A DNA stretch of 64,000 nt, taken from contig NC_072893.1 of assembly GCF_027943255.1 (NCBI RefSeq), positions 99,331,784-99,395,783 of the forward strand. The letters are read 5' to 3'. Origin of the DNA: Anastrepha obliqua. Lineage: Eukaryota > Arthropoda > Insecta > Diptera > Tephritidae. Made by a program: the position numbers and the translations under genes. Shown here one piece after another: positions 1 through 11,800 of the stretch (its first letter is position 1; each line of letters starts with the position of its first letter). A model generated the notes under the pieces. That model was not told where the DNA came from. It made no database searches and saw only the letters and a list, made by a program, of their open reading frames with translations.

Positions 1-72
1 TAAGTAATAAACTTGTATGGTATTTTGAATTTTTTTAATATATTCTGGAAACTATTTCATCAAGGTGGTACA
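1..72 (+). mobile_element. 3' end remnant of a mariner element
   Basis: The stretch taagtaataaacttgtat ... catcaaggtgg resembles the tail and terminal repeat of the mariner relic at 9470-9515 (taataaacctgtattttg ... gatcaaggt). Only the end is present; the rest lies left of the window. Identified by resemblance only. Confidence 0.45.
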
Positions 73-650
73 CTGCGCTTAGTGCGATGAAATAAAAGAA
101 AAGTAAATTAAATTATAATGTGAGCCGTTTGTTGAAAGGGGTATAAGCCCATTTTTTTATATATCGAGTTATATCAAGGACAAGATCTGTACGACAGCAA
201 TTTTTCGCCAGCTGGCTTTGGTGTTATTACTAATAATGGCATTGGTGGTCCGATTTGGGTTTAAATTATTACTACAATTTGTATTTACAGTCCAGTACTT
301 TATATTCGAGTGTGTATTTTTACAAAAGTGCTTTTCAAAAGCTTTCAAACAGAAATTCGCAACTTTCAGAACTGTTTACATAAAATGCAAAGGTCTAGAC
401 AAAATTGACTTTAGCGTTTGTTTTTACTTTTATTACCTTTTTTTCAAAACATTAATAGTTGTCGCTTTGAATTCAAAATGATAGTTCCTAAATCATTCAT
501 ATTTTAGGCAGTTTTTTGATAACAGTGAATTTCCGCTTTGAATATAAAAAATGTTGAGAATTGAATTCAAAGTGATTTTCCTAAATCTAACCGGCTTGAC
601 TTATATTTAATTGGATTTTTCGACACCAATAAAACTTTCCGCGTTGAATA
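73..650. other. A+T-rich sequence, no gene recognised
   Basis: No coding region is recognisable; the 87-codon open frame at 218-481 is low-complexity and Phe-rich. The phrase gaattcaaa recurs (about 474, 561 and 880), which may mark a long terminal repeat of the gypsy relic, but no clean repeat pair is visible. Confidence 0.4.
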
Positions 651-654
651 TTAA

Positions 655-864
655 CATGTTCCCGCCGGCGACCGAATTTGTTGTTCTCGGCATCAGTGAG
701 AGCTGCCGACTATGCCTGCGTTAGATGTAAACTATTTCTCTCCTTTTTGCTCAGAAAACCGTTACCAACCTTCTCAAAAAACCGCCCGATGAGACAATTG
801 GGTATGTACCACCAATGGGACAGGCCTCAATGTACCGCTAGTGGTACATGCCGGCGGGAACGTG
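655..864. mobile_element. piggyBac-type MITE, 210 bp, TTAA flanks
   Basis: A 16-bp imperfect terminal inverted repeat, CATGTTCCCGCCGGCG at the left and CACGTTCCCGCCGGCA (reverse complement) at the right, lies directly inside TTAA at 651-654 and 865-868. TTAA duplication is the hallmark of piggyBac transposition. The termini share the CA(T/C)GTTCCC start with the transposase-bearing element at 37471-38134. It is non-coding, so probably a non-autonomous derivative. It sits in the leader or LTR of the gypsy relic. Confidence 0.7.
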
Positions 865-870
865 TTAAAG

Positions 871-2710
871 TTTGTGAATTTAATTCAAAGGGATTGTGGC
901 AACTCTTGGAAGTAATCCCAACAATCGATTTTAATTTTTAACGAACGACAGCGGTTCATATTGTGCTCCCGTTATTTTTGTCATTCCGTTAATTTTTCAT
1001 TCCGACAAGTCTTTCTTTCTGCGTATTAGTTAAAGATAAATGTTCTTAGTTATTAAATTGTGCACTTATATTTTGAACATTAATAAAACTTTTGAAATAA
1101 AGGAAAAGGAAAGAAAACGCACCAAAATCGGTGACCCCGCATTAGATCATTTTATTAAAAATACGTTAGTTGGTCGTGAATGTTAACAAAATGTATAACT
1201 ACAAAGAGCTCTCTACAGAGATTGAGTCGCTTAAGAGTAAGGGAATTGTTTATAGAGCCATTCTACGATGACAAGTATGACAAATTGAAGAAACAACTCA
1301 CATCAATTTACTCCGAGTTTGCGACTATTAAATTTGAGAAGTTGATTTGAAACGAACCGCTAGGTGATATGAAGCCTTCTCAGGCACTACAAAAAATAAA
1401 GTCACTCGATTCGAAAGATGTTGGAGATGATTTCGTCAAGAACTTATGGTTAAAAAAAATTTCGCAAACAACGAGAACAGTCCTGGCCGTATCAAAAGAC
1501 AGACTAGATGATTTAGCTCAAATTGCCGACCATATGTAGGAAGTCTCTGCTTCGTTGGAAAGGACGCTGGAAGCCATAAAACAAAAATTGAACAAATTAT
1601 GGACACGAAACGCAAAACCGTACGACACGTCGAGAAATAACACCACGTCGACTGCATGGCCGCTCATCCAGTACCAAGCGGAACCAAAATCCTCAATCCT
1701 AAAACAAACTCACCGTATGAAGGAACTCATACGCAGCAACTACAACAAAATCAATGCAGAGGCGTACGCACATTACTATGATGCAAACGGATCGCCGATA
1801 CAAACATATGTTAAAACGGTTGCTGCGCATATGCCTTGGATTGAGACGCGAATTTCCATGGAATTCCATCATAGCAGATTGCTCGACATCAATAATCGGT
1901 GCAGACTTTTTAAACGAATATGGTTTGCTTGTAGACATCAGAACCTCAAAGCCCAACTACGCCTCGTCGCTGCATATGGCACCAAAAACTAATGGAGACT
2001 GGCATCCATGCAGTCGGCAGTTGAATTCACGTGCAAAATCCGATAAATGTTCAATTCCCCATCTGCAAGATTTTGCAAATATCCTGCACGGGAAGCGCAT
2101 ATTCAGCCGTATCGACTTACGCAAAGCTTATCATCAAGTCCCAATTGAAGAGTCGTATATTCCAAAAAAGGCAATCATCACCCCCTTTGGCCTTTTCGAG
2201 TATGTTTTTATGCTTTTGCGTACATAGATGACATTTTTATCGCATCCGAATCTTATGAATAGCACGTCGAACACATTCGAAACGTGTTCAAGCGCTTGTG
2301 TGATTATGGACTTTGGATCAACGCTGAAAAGTGTACATTTGCTGCTAACAAAATAACATTTTTAAGTCATGAAGTCAGAGATAAGGGTGTTAAGCCGCTA
2401 CCTAAAAAGGAGGACAATATATTGCCCTTCAAAGAAGCAACTATCGCGAAAGATTTAAAACGATTTATGTTAATGATTAATTTCTACCGCCGCTTTATTA
2501 GAAATGCGGCTGAAACGCCACAACGGTTACAAGTTTTAATTAAGACTAGCATATTCTTGCTAGACAGGTATTCCAACATCATAAGCAGCAGTAGTAAATG
2601 TTTCGTTATTGGTTCACCCAGCTGAAAATGCTAAGCTAATTCTAGCAACGAACGCCAGTTCAACTGCTATTGAAGGGGTTGTTCATCAAGTTGAAAACAA
2701 CATTTCCAAA
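871..2710 (+). mobile_element. degraded Ty3/gypsy LTR retrotransposon (gag, protease, RT, start of RNase H)
   Basis: A candidate primer-binding region (ggtgacccc) is near 1130, preceded by A+T-rich sequence that may be LTR end. Gag-like sequence follows at 1193-1680 (IESLKSKGIVYRAFYDD, VGDDFVKNLWL, DRLDDLAQIADHM) with stops. Protease C-terminal sequence (IIADCSTSIIGADFLNEYG) is at 1850-1930. RT is at 1975-2625: the HLQDFANILHGKRIFSRID and YHQVP motifs, then a jump at about 2215 straight to YIDDIF, so the centre of RT is deleted. The KTSIF end and an RNase H start (LILATNASSTAIEGV) run to 2700. Several frames and stops: dead element. Confidence 0.75.
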
Positions 2711-2739
2711 TATTGTGTTGAAATGTTATAACACCCCAT

Positions 2740-3480
2740 ACAAAAAACTTTCATTTGCATATTTATAAAATTCGTAACTTATACGATCTAGGTCAGGGGC
2801 TTTATTGTTTTTTGATTCCTTTATCACAGATTTTAGCTCGTGTATTTCAAAAGGCGCAGCCAGAAACAGATCCGAAATGGCCGGCATGGTCCAATGTATA
2901 GGACGCCTGCCATCCTGGCGGAACGATAAAGATTTGAAATGACTTTAAAATTCAGAAATTAAAGCGCTTTTATAAACTCTGGACGAAGGTTTTTTTATAT
3001 TATTAGCGAGACGCCATCATTTACTACTACTACTGACTGTATTTAACTGGTTCTAATTACACTGCCACTTAAGCTTCTTCTGACTGCATAATTTGTTGTA
3101 AATTGTTCGGTAGTTTTAATATTTTACTCTGAGGTTCAAATATTTTCTTCCTCATCATCTTACTTACTGCCGATTTTATCTTTTCTGTAATTATGCAGTT
3201 TTTTCCTCTATTGGTACGTCAGACTTGAGGAGTTTATAGTCAGGAAAGTTAAGTGCGTCATAATATTTTTCTGCTTGTTTGGGGTATCACTTTATGGGTG
3301 TAACAGAGTTTTTGAAAAACTCAAAGGTTAAAGTCATGTGGTCCGAAAAAGCTTTGCTTCCAAAATGGAATTCCTGAACTAAGGGAATCACAGAACAGCC
3401 GGCAGCACCACAAAATGTAAATTCACCAAACGTGTCTCCTCCTGGGTCATTGATCAGTATTATTCCTAATCTTGCATGTT
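2740..3480 (-). mobile_element. LINE fragment (endonuclease end and RT start), antisense
   Basis: On the minus strand, 3480 to 3330 reads like the end of an APE-type endonuclease (GAAGCSVIPLVQEFHFGSKA, then an FRTT/SDH-like end). 2960 to 2740 reads as the start of an RT domain (AAPFEIHELKSVIKESKNNK, then APDLDRISYEFYKYA). Many stops and frameshifts separate the two. It is a non-LTR retrotransposon; the clade is not determined. It follows the gypsy relic directly. Confidence 0.6.
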
Positions 3481-3629
3481 CTATCCGTTTGTCTGTCTAT
3501 CCCTATATTTATCATTAAGTTTAATTTTTATTTTAATTATACATACATGCTTATATATAGTTTAATTCACTGTTATTATTTTCTAAACTGTTAGTTTTGA
3601 GATTAAATTATAGAAAAATAACACGGGCC

Positions 3630-4583
3630 GACAGCATCTCAGACCCAGAAACCGGACTATATATTTTCGAAGTACTTTGATGCGATGAATCGAAATCTGG
3701 CCTCAAAATTGCTCTATCAGCTCTGGTTTTCGAGATATCCTAACCTAAAAGTGCAAAAAACGCCGTTTTTGCCCATATTTGAGGTTATGTAGCCTTGCAG
3801 ATGTTTTCTTTCACCAAAATTAAAGGATGGCATCTTTAAATACAAGCCTTCTTTTTTCAAATGGCGTTGAGTTTGCTCAAATATAATTTTTTTTCGCTGA
3901 GATATTCCATTTTGAAATTTTCATGTTTGGTAGGGATGGTTTCTAGGGATTAGGAGAAACGGGGGGGTTGGTGGATTAGGAGTTAAGTGGTTAAGCCTAC
4001 TTGTGTTATGAGACATCAAGAAAAATAAGATTTTTTTCAAGAAAGATATGTGACTAAACTCACTGTCTCCAGGGTTAAGTGGGTTAGCCTGCTTGCGGTA
4101 TTCTAGGGGTTAGGGCTGTGTGTGACTCGGTACCCGTGGGTTAGATAGTGTAGGGGTTTGATGAGTTAGCACACTTATGGTGTGAGACAAAATTTTAAGA
4201 GAAATAAGGCTCAATTCAAGAAAATTAGTAATCGACTATATCATGTCTATGTTATCTCAATCGCTTTTCAGGTGTAGGAAAATTTAGAAACATGAAAACT
4301 TCAAAATGCGATATCTCAGCAAAAACAATGATATTTGAGCAAACTCAACGCCATTTGAAAAAAGAAGGCTTGTATTTAAAGATGCCATCGTTTAATTTTG
4401 GTGAAAGAAAACATCTGCAAGGCTACATAACCTCAAATATGGGCAAAAACCGTGTTTTTTGCACTTTTAGGTTAGGATATCTCGAAAACCAGAGCTGATA
4501 GAGGAATTCTGAGGCCAGATTTGGATTCAGCGCAACATAAACCTTCGGAAATATATAGTCTGGTTTCTGGGTCTGAATGTTGG
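3630..4583. repeat. foldback element with about 300-bp inverted arms
   Basis: The left arm (about 3630-3933) is repeated in reverse at about 4287-4583. Shared phrases include agctctggttttcgagatat and caaatggcgttgagtttgct. The roughly 350-bp centre holds diverged direct repeats of a ttaagtgggttagcct-like phrase. There is no transposase. Transcribed, the arms could pair into a long hairpin. It could be a foldback transposon or a dispersed inverted duplication. Confidence 0.75.
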
Positions 4584-4801
4584 TTAAATTTTGTCGGTCT
4601 GTGTAATTGATTAAGAACTTTGTAATTTCAAACAATGATGTATTATAAAAAACTAAAAGTTCTTACAGATACAGCCTTACTTTGTAATGAAAAAATAAAA
4701 TAAATTATCATATATGGAGAAAATTCCGATGAGCATTTAGTGTTCGTGAACTAACGCATAAACGTAACTAAAAAAAAATATTTTTACTTCCAATGTTTCA
4801 G

Positions 4802-5875
4802 GGCCCAGTGGATGCGCAAATCGGCCAAATTCCCGGAATTCTCTGAACAGTCGTCTCTCTAGTTCACATAATTCACTAAGCACATCATCTGCAAATAAAC
4901 CGGACGATTCCATATTCATTACTCAGGCAATGTCCCATGATGCATTACTAACTCGGGAAATATCTGATTTTTATAACGTGCCTATAGATTCAGATATATA
5001 TGCTCTACCAATAGATATGGTGAAAACAGATAAAAATAACAGAGTTGAGTACAAAGAAGATAGATGTAAAGATTATAAGAAATTAAATAATTTAATTTTA
5101 ACTGAGGAAGATTATTGCAAACATTCTAAACTAAGTCGTAAAAATAATAGAAATAAACGAAAAAAACGGAATGGAGACAATTGTGAAAGCGATGTGAAGT
5201 GTGATAATTATCAGTTTGGCTCAACTGCTTTTAAATCCATGAATAAAAAGCCAGATATTTTAAGTGCGACGGTGAATTATGATACTCATGGTGATGGTCA
5301 TACACTGTTTAATTTGAGCGTGCCCCAGGAACGGCTACATATGACTTTGAATGAAGTAAAAAAATATTACCAAACTCTTTACTCTAGTACAAACAATCGA
5401 TCAGATACAAACAATGAATCGGTAAAAAATGACTCAATTAAACGATCTAATGAAACAATATGGAGTGAATCATCTCCACGTTTACGAAACAAGCTTTGTT
5501 CTATCGGAGAAAATGTTGCTGCAGATTGCAAGCTAAGTGCTAGAAATTTAAATAATGAAAATAATGACAAACTTAACAACAACAACATAAATAACATTGT
5601 TTTGGCTAATAACTATAGCATTACCCAAAATCGAATAATAAAGGTTGATGAAGCAGACTTATCGTCTCAAGTCATACGAAACGAGAAAAAAACGCAATTT
5701 TCGCTCAATTTGAAACAAAAGTTCTGTAATATATTTCGTATTCGTCGAACCCAACCGCAATGTCAAACGAGCTCGTCGGGCACGGAAATAATTGCTGGTA
5801 ATCGGGATCGTAGAAACACCGTAGATAAGCACAAAAAATTCCAGTCTAGAGCATTGCCTCCCTTACCCAATAAGA
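4802..5875 (+). CDS. Socs16D: Socs16D-like exon: N-terminal low-complexity region
   Basis: The frame stays open from the acceptor (tttcag at 4796-4801) to a donor gtaagt at 5876, well upstream of the first Met at 4930, so this is an internal exon rather than a start. The protein is rich in Ser, Asn and Lys, with an Asn run around 5570-5600. It ends with a basic patch ([11 protein letters not shown]) and a proline-rich RALPPLP motif. These resemble the region before SH2 in SOCS6/7 proteins, a possible SH3 ligand. It exits in phase 1. Confidence 0.75.
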
Positions 5876-8800
5876 GTAAGTATATTTATATCATGAAATT
5901 ATCATAAGACGATTAACTAAATCTACATTTAAAAATCTACATTTTTGCCATCAAAATTTTTATTTCGTGATTCGTTGGTTGATTGATTAGTGTGTTCCTG
6001 AATACTTAAATCAGGACCTAAATTTAAAACAATTTTCTTTAAAACAATATCCTGTTGCCTCGATTATTGTTACCTTTAACACTAAACCTACCATGGACGG
6101 GTCAAATGACCCATTTTAAACTTTTTGTCAGAAGTTCTTAGAAATAACATTATTAAATCGTCGTTTGCCTTCACGACTTTTATTAAAAAATACATCGAAT
6201 GTATTTTTCAAGATTTACTCTTCTATTGCTAATTGTTTTACCGAGAAATATATGTGATCTTAATAATATACATAATACTTTAAAGACGGGTCATTTGACC
6301 CACATTGGTAGAAATAGGAATACATAAAATACCGGTAGGTTTAGTGTTAAATCCGCATCGACTCGTCTATAAATCAGGGGTATCATATCCGTGCACCGAT
6401 CAACAACCATGCAAAAGAAAATTACGTGATACGCCAATCGTATAAGCTGAATCAATCGCATGAAACCAACTAATCGTAACTTATCATATTTTCAGTTCAC
6501 AATAGTTTTCAAGTTCCACAATGCTTTGGACCGTATTCTTAGGTCACAATAGACGTGGAATTGTCAAATCTGTAAATACAAATAAAATATAATATAAGTG
6601 TAGATCCGACTTTGTTTTAATATACATATGAGTTTTAGTGAAAGTGATGGAGACGAAAAAATAGTGCGAATGTAGTTAAGAAAAAAAGAGCAATTATGTG
6701 GCACTCCCTAACCCAACGTCAATTTGTAAATGTTAAAAACTTTTCCTTGCTGATTCCTTATACGATTCCGCCTGGCCTTTGAATTTGTTCTAACTACAAG
6801 AAATAAATTTAACGAAATCAGACGCCAAAGCGGTGCTTCCAGTGTCACAATTGGCCGTCACACTTTTACTTTTGGCTAACAGTGGGCAGCGACTATTTCT
6901 ACGTTCTGAAAGAAATGGAAACGAATGGGGTTGAGTCTATTAAAATTCGTCCTATAATAAATTGATTGCAAAACAATATTCAATTACATATTTTTACAAT
7001 GTGCTTACATTTTTTTTAATTCGATCGTTTATTGGTGGCTGCCAGTGTTTGAAGACAGTTTGATCAAACGAGTACGTTCAGCACTCGCTAACATATGTCA
7101 AATATGCATTTTTCAGGGGCGGGTGGCACGTTCACTGCTGTGATTATTTGACCCCTGCTTACAGTGCTAAGATATGTAAGTATACTCATATATTGGGTTG
7201 GGGAAAGTAATGTCGTATTTTTTCAATTGAGCGCGACATTTAAACATATCTTGCGTTGTACTTATTGCATCGGGTCACACTAAACGGCGACTTGACTTGA
7301 AGACGACAATCTGTACTACAAGTGTCTCTTTGACAGTGTTGTGATCGTACGTTTCAGTCTTAAGTTATAGCACGTCAAAGATGGAGTCCACCAAGCAAGA
7401 AATTCGTCATATTTCACGTTTTTACTACTTTAGAGGTAAAAATCCAACGAAGGCGGCGGCAAAAATTTGTGAAGTTTATGGGCCTGATACTGTAACGATT
7501 CGCACAGCACAGAGTTGGTTTGATCGATTTCGTTCTGGTATAGTAGATGTCGAAGATGCACCCCGTAGCTGGATGTTTGGGTGCCACACGTGTTGACGCA
7601 AAAAAATATCTTGGACCAAATCAACGCTTGCGATTCTCTGCTAAAACGGAACGAACTTTACCCATTTTTAAAGCGGATGGTGACTGGCGATGAAAAGTGG
7701 ATCACGTACGACAACGCCAAGCGAAAAAGATCGTCGTCGAGAAGCGGCGAGCCGGCCCAAACCATCGCCATGCCCGCATTGACCGCCAGGAAGGTTTTGC
7801 TGTGTGTTTGGTGGGATTGGAAGGGAATTATCCTCTATGACTTGCTCAACTATGGCCAGACCCTTAATTCGGTCCTCTACTGTGAGCAACTTGACCGTTT
7901 GAAGCAGGCGATTGACCAGAAGCGGCCAGAATTAGTCAATAGGAATGGTGTTGTGTTCCACCAGGACAACGCTCGTCCTCACACATCTTTGATGACCCGC
8001 CAGAAGCTACAGGAGCTCGAATGGGATGTCCTATCGCACCCACCATATAGTCCGGTCCTGGCACCAAGTGACTATCATCTCTTCCGGTCCATGCAAAACG
8101 CCCTTGGGAATACCAAGTTGGCCTCAAAAGAGGCTTGCGAAAACTGGTTGTCTCAGTTTTTTGCCAATAAGAACTGGGGGTTTTGCAAGGGGAGGATAAT
8201 GAAGTTGCCTTCTAAATGGCAACAAGTTTGCGAACAAAACGGGGCATATTTGACTTCAATCGGATAATTCTAAGTACGTTAAATAAAGCGTCAAATTTCG
8301 ATCACAAATACGACATTATTTTTCCCCAAGCCAATATTTGCATATATGTATACCATATAAAGAGTGACCCATGTAACATTCACGTTAGCTTTAACGTTTT
8401 CGTTGAAATAGCTTTAAGTAAAAAACGAATGAGTATTCTGCAGGTGTGGGCTTTTCCTATTTGAAAATATACACCTTGCAGTTAATTATGGAACGGTATT
8501 TAATTCAAACGTCTTTCATTGCAGTAGTTTATTCGATAAAATGAACCCAATTTTTCAGTTGAACTCTCGAGATTGGTTGTTCTTACACATTTGAATACAA
8601 TGATACTTTCGGTAATGATACTCTAAAGAAAACTACCGTCTGCGAGGGGTTTAAACGCTCCAGAAGAGATCGATAGTCAATCGAGGATGACAAACGTAGT
8701 GGCAGGCCGTTGACATCGCAAACTGATGAAAACATCAATAAAGTGAAAGAAAGTTTATGAATAACCGCAAATTAACTATCAGGGAGCTGACAGAAGACTT

Positions 8801-11800
8801 GTAATTAATGGTTAGGGCTTGCGCCGTATTGTTGAACATTTAATCCCAAAGCAACTGAATTTCATGCAAAAAATGGCCGAGTTGCTATCACCTAAGGCAT
8901 GATTTCCAAGGCTCAATCCGACCTAATATTCATCAAACGCATTATTATTGGAGAGGCTACGTGGGTTTATGAGTACAAGACGTCATCCAGATTTCAGGCG
9001 AGTAAATGGAGAGCTCCGAATGAGCCAAGCCCACAAAACCACCTCGTTTTCAGTCAAAAAAAAAGGGAGATGCTCTCGGTTTTTATGGCCTACAGCGGTA
9101 TTGTACACCATGATTTTTTGCCAAATGGTGAGATAGTTAATAAAGATTATTATTTGGGATCTATGAGACGTTTACTTAAAGCAACTCGCCAAACAGAAAG
9201 GGTGACATCATTATTTTTACCAAAAGCGAAACGAATACCATTCAACAGCTGTTGCATCCACCTGATATCATATGGCTCTCTGCGAGTGTTTTCTGTTTGA
9301 TCGAGTTAATAAACTACTACGGGGAACGGGTTTTGACAGCCGCAAGACATCTCTGACGGCTACACCGAAAATAGAGTTCCAGAAATGTTTTGAGAGCTGG
9401 ATTAAAAGCTGTCATAAGTGCGTTGCAGTTAATCGGGAGTACTTTGAAGGCGATAATATCGCTTTTGTGTAATAAACCTGTATTTTGATTTTTAGGGAAC
9501 TTTTTGATCAAGGTCGTATTTAATGGTATACATGTTTTTTTTTATTTTTTGTCGGGACACACTTGCAAGTACAGCATTCAGACCAGACACAATTAAGTCC
9601 ATTGTACTGCACTCAGGTTCCATTTTAATTTTGTTTAAATCTACCCGACCTCCGAAGAAATCTGAGTAGATCTTTTGGTGCCAAGGAGCCAAGGTGGTTG
9701 CTTTTTAACAAATCAGTGCCAAAGACCTCAAGCCTGATTCGAGCGAAGGCCGGGCAGACGCACAGAAAGTTGCCCACCGTCTCTTCCTCCTCTCCACATG
9801 CTGGGCAGAGTGCACTGTGTGAGATGCTTACCTTTCCCATGTGCTCCACCCATAGAAAGTGGTCTGTCATCAGTCAAACCAGCTGCTTACAGTCCCTTCT
9901 CTGTTATGACCGATCTAGTAGATTGTCAGTGCTTAGGATGTCTTTGTTTCAACATGTAACTTCCAAAGAAGTTTATTATCGAGGATTATTCCAAGATATT
10001 TGATTTCTTTGGAAATCTGTACAGTGGCTTCTTTTAGCTTAGGCAGAACGAGTCCATCATCCTTCTGGTAAAGAGGACAATACTAGTCTTGGTAGAGTTT
10101 GCCGATAGCCCATTCGCACAGCGCTAAATGTCAATCATATCTAGAGCTTTCTGCACTTTTCTATAGATATTCATAAGGACCTTTCACCAAACAGGCAACA
10201 TCGTCCGCATATGCTTGTGCGTAGACCCGCATCATTTTAAGAAGGTGAGTAGAGGATTGATCACCATGCACCAGAGCAATGGAGGCAGCACACCGCCTAG
10301 GGGGCAGCCTCTATTAACCCCGGTTTACACCGGCAAATCTTCCTCTGCTCGCACTGAGACGATTCTTTGGGCCACAATAGAACGAATCCAATTCACTAGC
10401 ACCCAGTCTACGCCGTGCCTAGTGGCAGAGCTGCACATACTATTAAAAGTGGCATTATCAAGTCATGCTGATGGGTCTAAAGCTTTTGGGGTTGGTGTAG
10501 TCATCTCTTCCAACCTTAGAGATGAAGGCGACCCTCACCATTCTCCAAAAGCGTGGTATATAAGCCAGTGCCAGGCATGGAGTAAAGATTTTCTTCAAGG
10601 CTGCAGACGCGGACTCTTTGCCTTCCTTCAGCATGTGAGGATATATGTCATCTGGTCCGGGCGACTTGTAACCGCCAAAAGATTTTATGGCAAATTGAAC
10701 GGCAGCCTCATTCACCACAGATCAGGCAACGTAGCAGTCATGCCGAGAGGGTGTAGCAAATCTGATCCCTTCTCAAGATCCTAACCAATTTCGCCATGTA
10801 ACTCAGAGATTCAATACCGGTGCAGAATTCCCTATAAGAAGCTCTTTTCGATTCCAGTCCTCAGTAAGATTAGCCTTGAGGTTTAGAATTTTTCTCGACT
10901 CACGCTTCAACACCTGGAGTTCCCGATTCAATCAAGGAAGGGAAGTCAGGTAGAGGAGAGCTCGAATTGGACGAGTTGACTCAAAACAATCGGTTAAGGC
11001 AGTGTTGAGTTTCTCAACAGCCGCCTCAATTCCCTGTTCTTTTCGAAGTCTTGGTGGTGTCACGTCCGGTCTGCCGGTCTGTTTTTCTAGGGTTTTTAGA
11101 GGGCAATGGTATTTGTGCCTCTTCACCTCACTGAAACTCAGTATACCTGTGATCTGAGCACGAATGTTCGGCAAGGACTCTCCAGTTCTTGACTGACCAC
11201 TCAAGTTTTGAATTTGATAGGGTGAGATCAATCACCTCCGGCCATCTAGCAGTTACAACCTAGGCACTGTGCCTTTTTTGTGTATGTTTAGGCAAGAGGA
11301 AGCAATAAACTCAAAAAGCTGTGAGCCCCCTTCATTGCATTTGCTGTTGCCCCAGATTATATGCTGGGCATTAGTATCGCAACGGAGAATAGGGCCCACA
11401 TTGCGTCGCTTAAAAAAATACGATTCGCTACACATTTTCAAGCAATCCAGCGCACATTCACAGCCACAGCATTGTGCCAAAAATGATGAATTATGAATTA
11501 TTTACTTAAACAACTTTTTTGGTCTTTACAATGAAGTAGTACATTATTATTCGATATATGAATTTTAATATTCAAGAGTAATAGTATGTAAGAAATTTTA
11601 GAAATGAAAAATATATATTGATTGAAAAATATTAGTTTAACAATTTGCGGTTTTCGTCCCAGTTGTTATGAACAGCGCTGCACAGCTCACATAAGCTTCA
11701 ATATTAAATATTTGGCATTTTTAGCTTCATCCGAAGGCTGAATGTATGTACAGTAACCTCCAAATAAGCCGCACTCTAGTTTCATTGTAAATTTCTAATT

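Noticed and set aside
678..941. An 87-codon Cys/Arg-rich open frame as a small gene
   Set aside because: It overlaps the TTAA MITE and its terminal repeat; no family match and no start context.
5379..5597. Leu/Ser-rich minus-strand frame
   Set aside because: Shadow of the Asn/Ser-rich Socs16D-like exon on the opposite strand.
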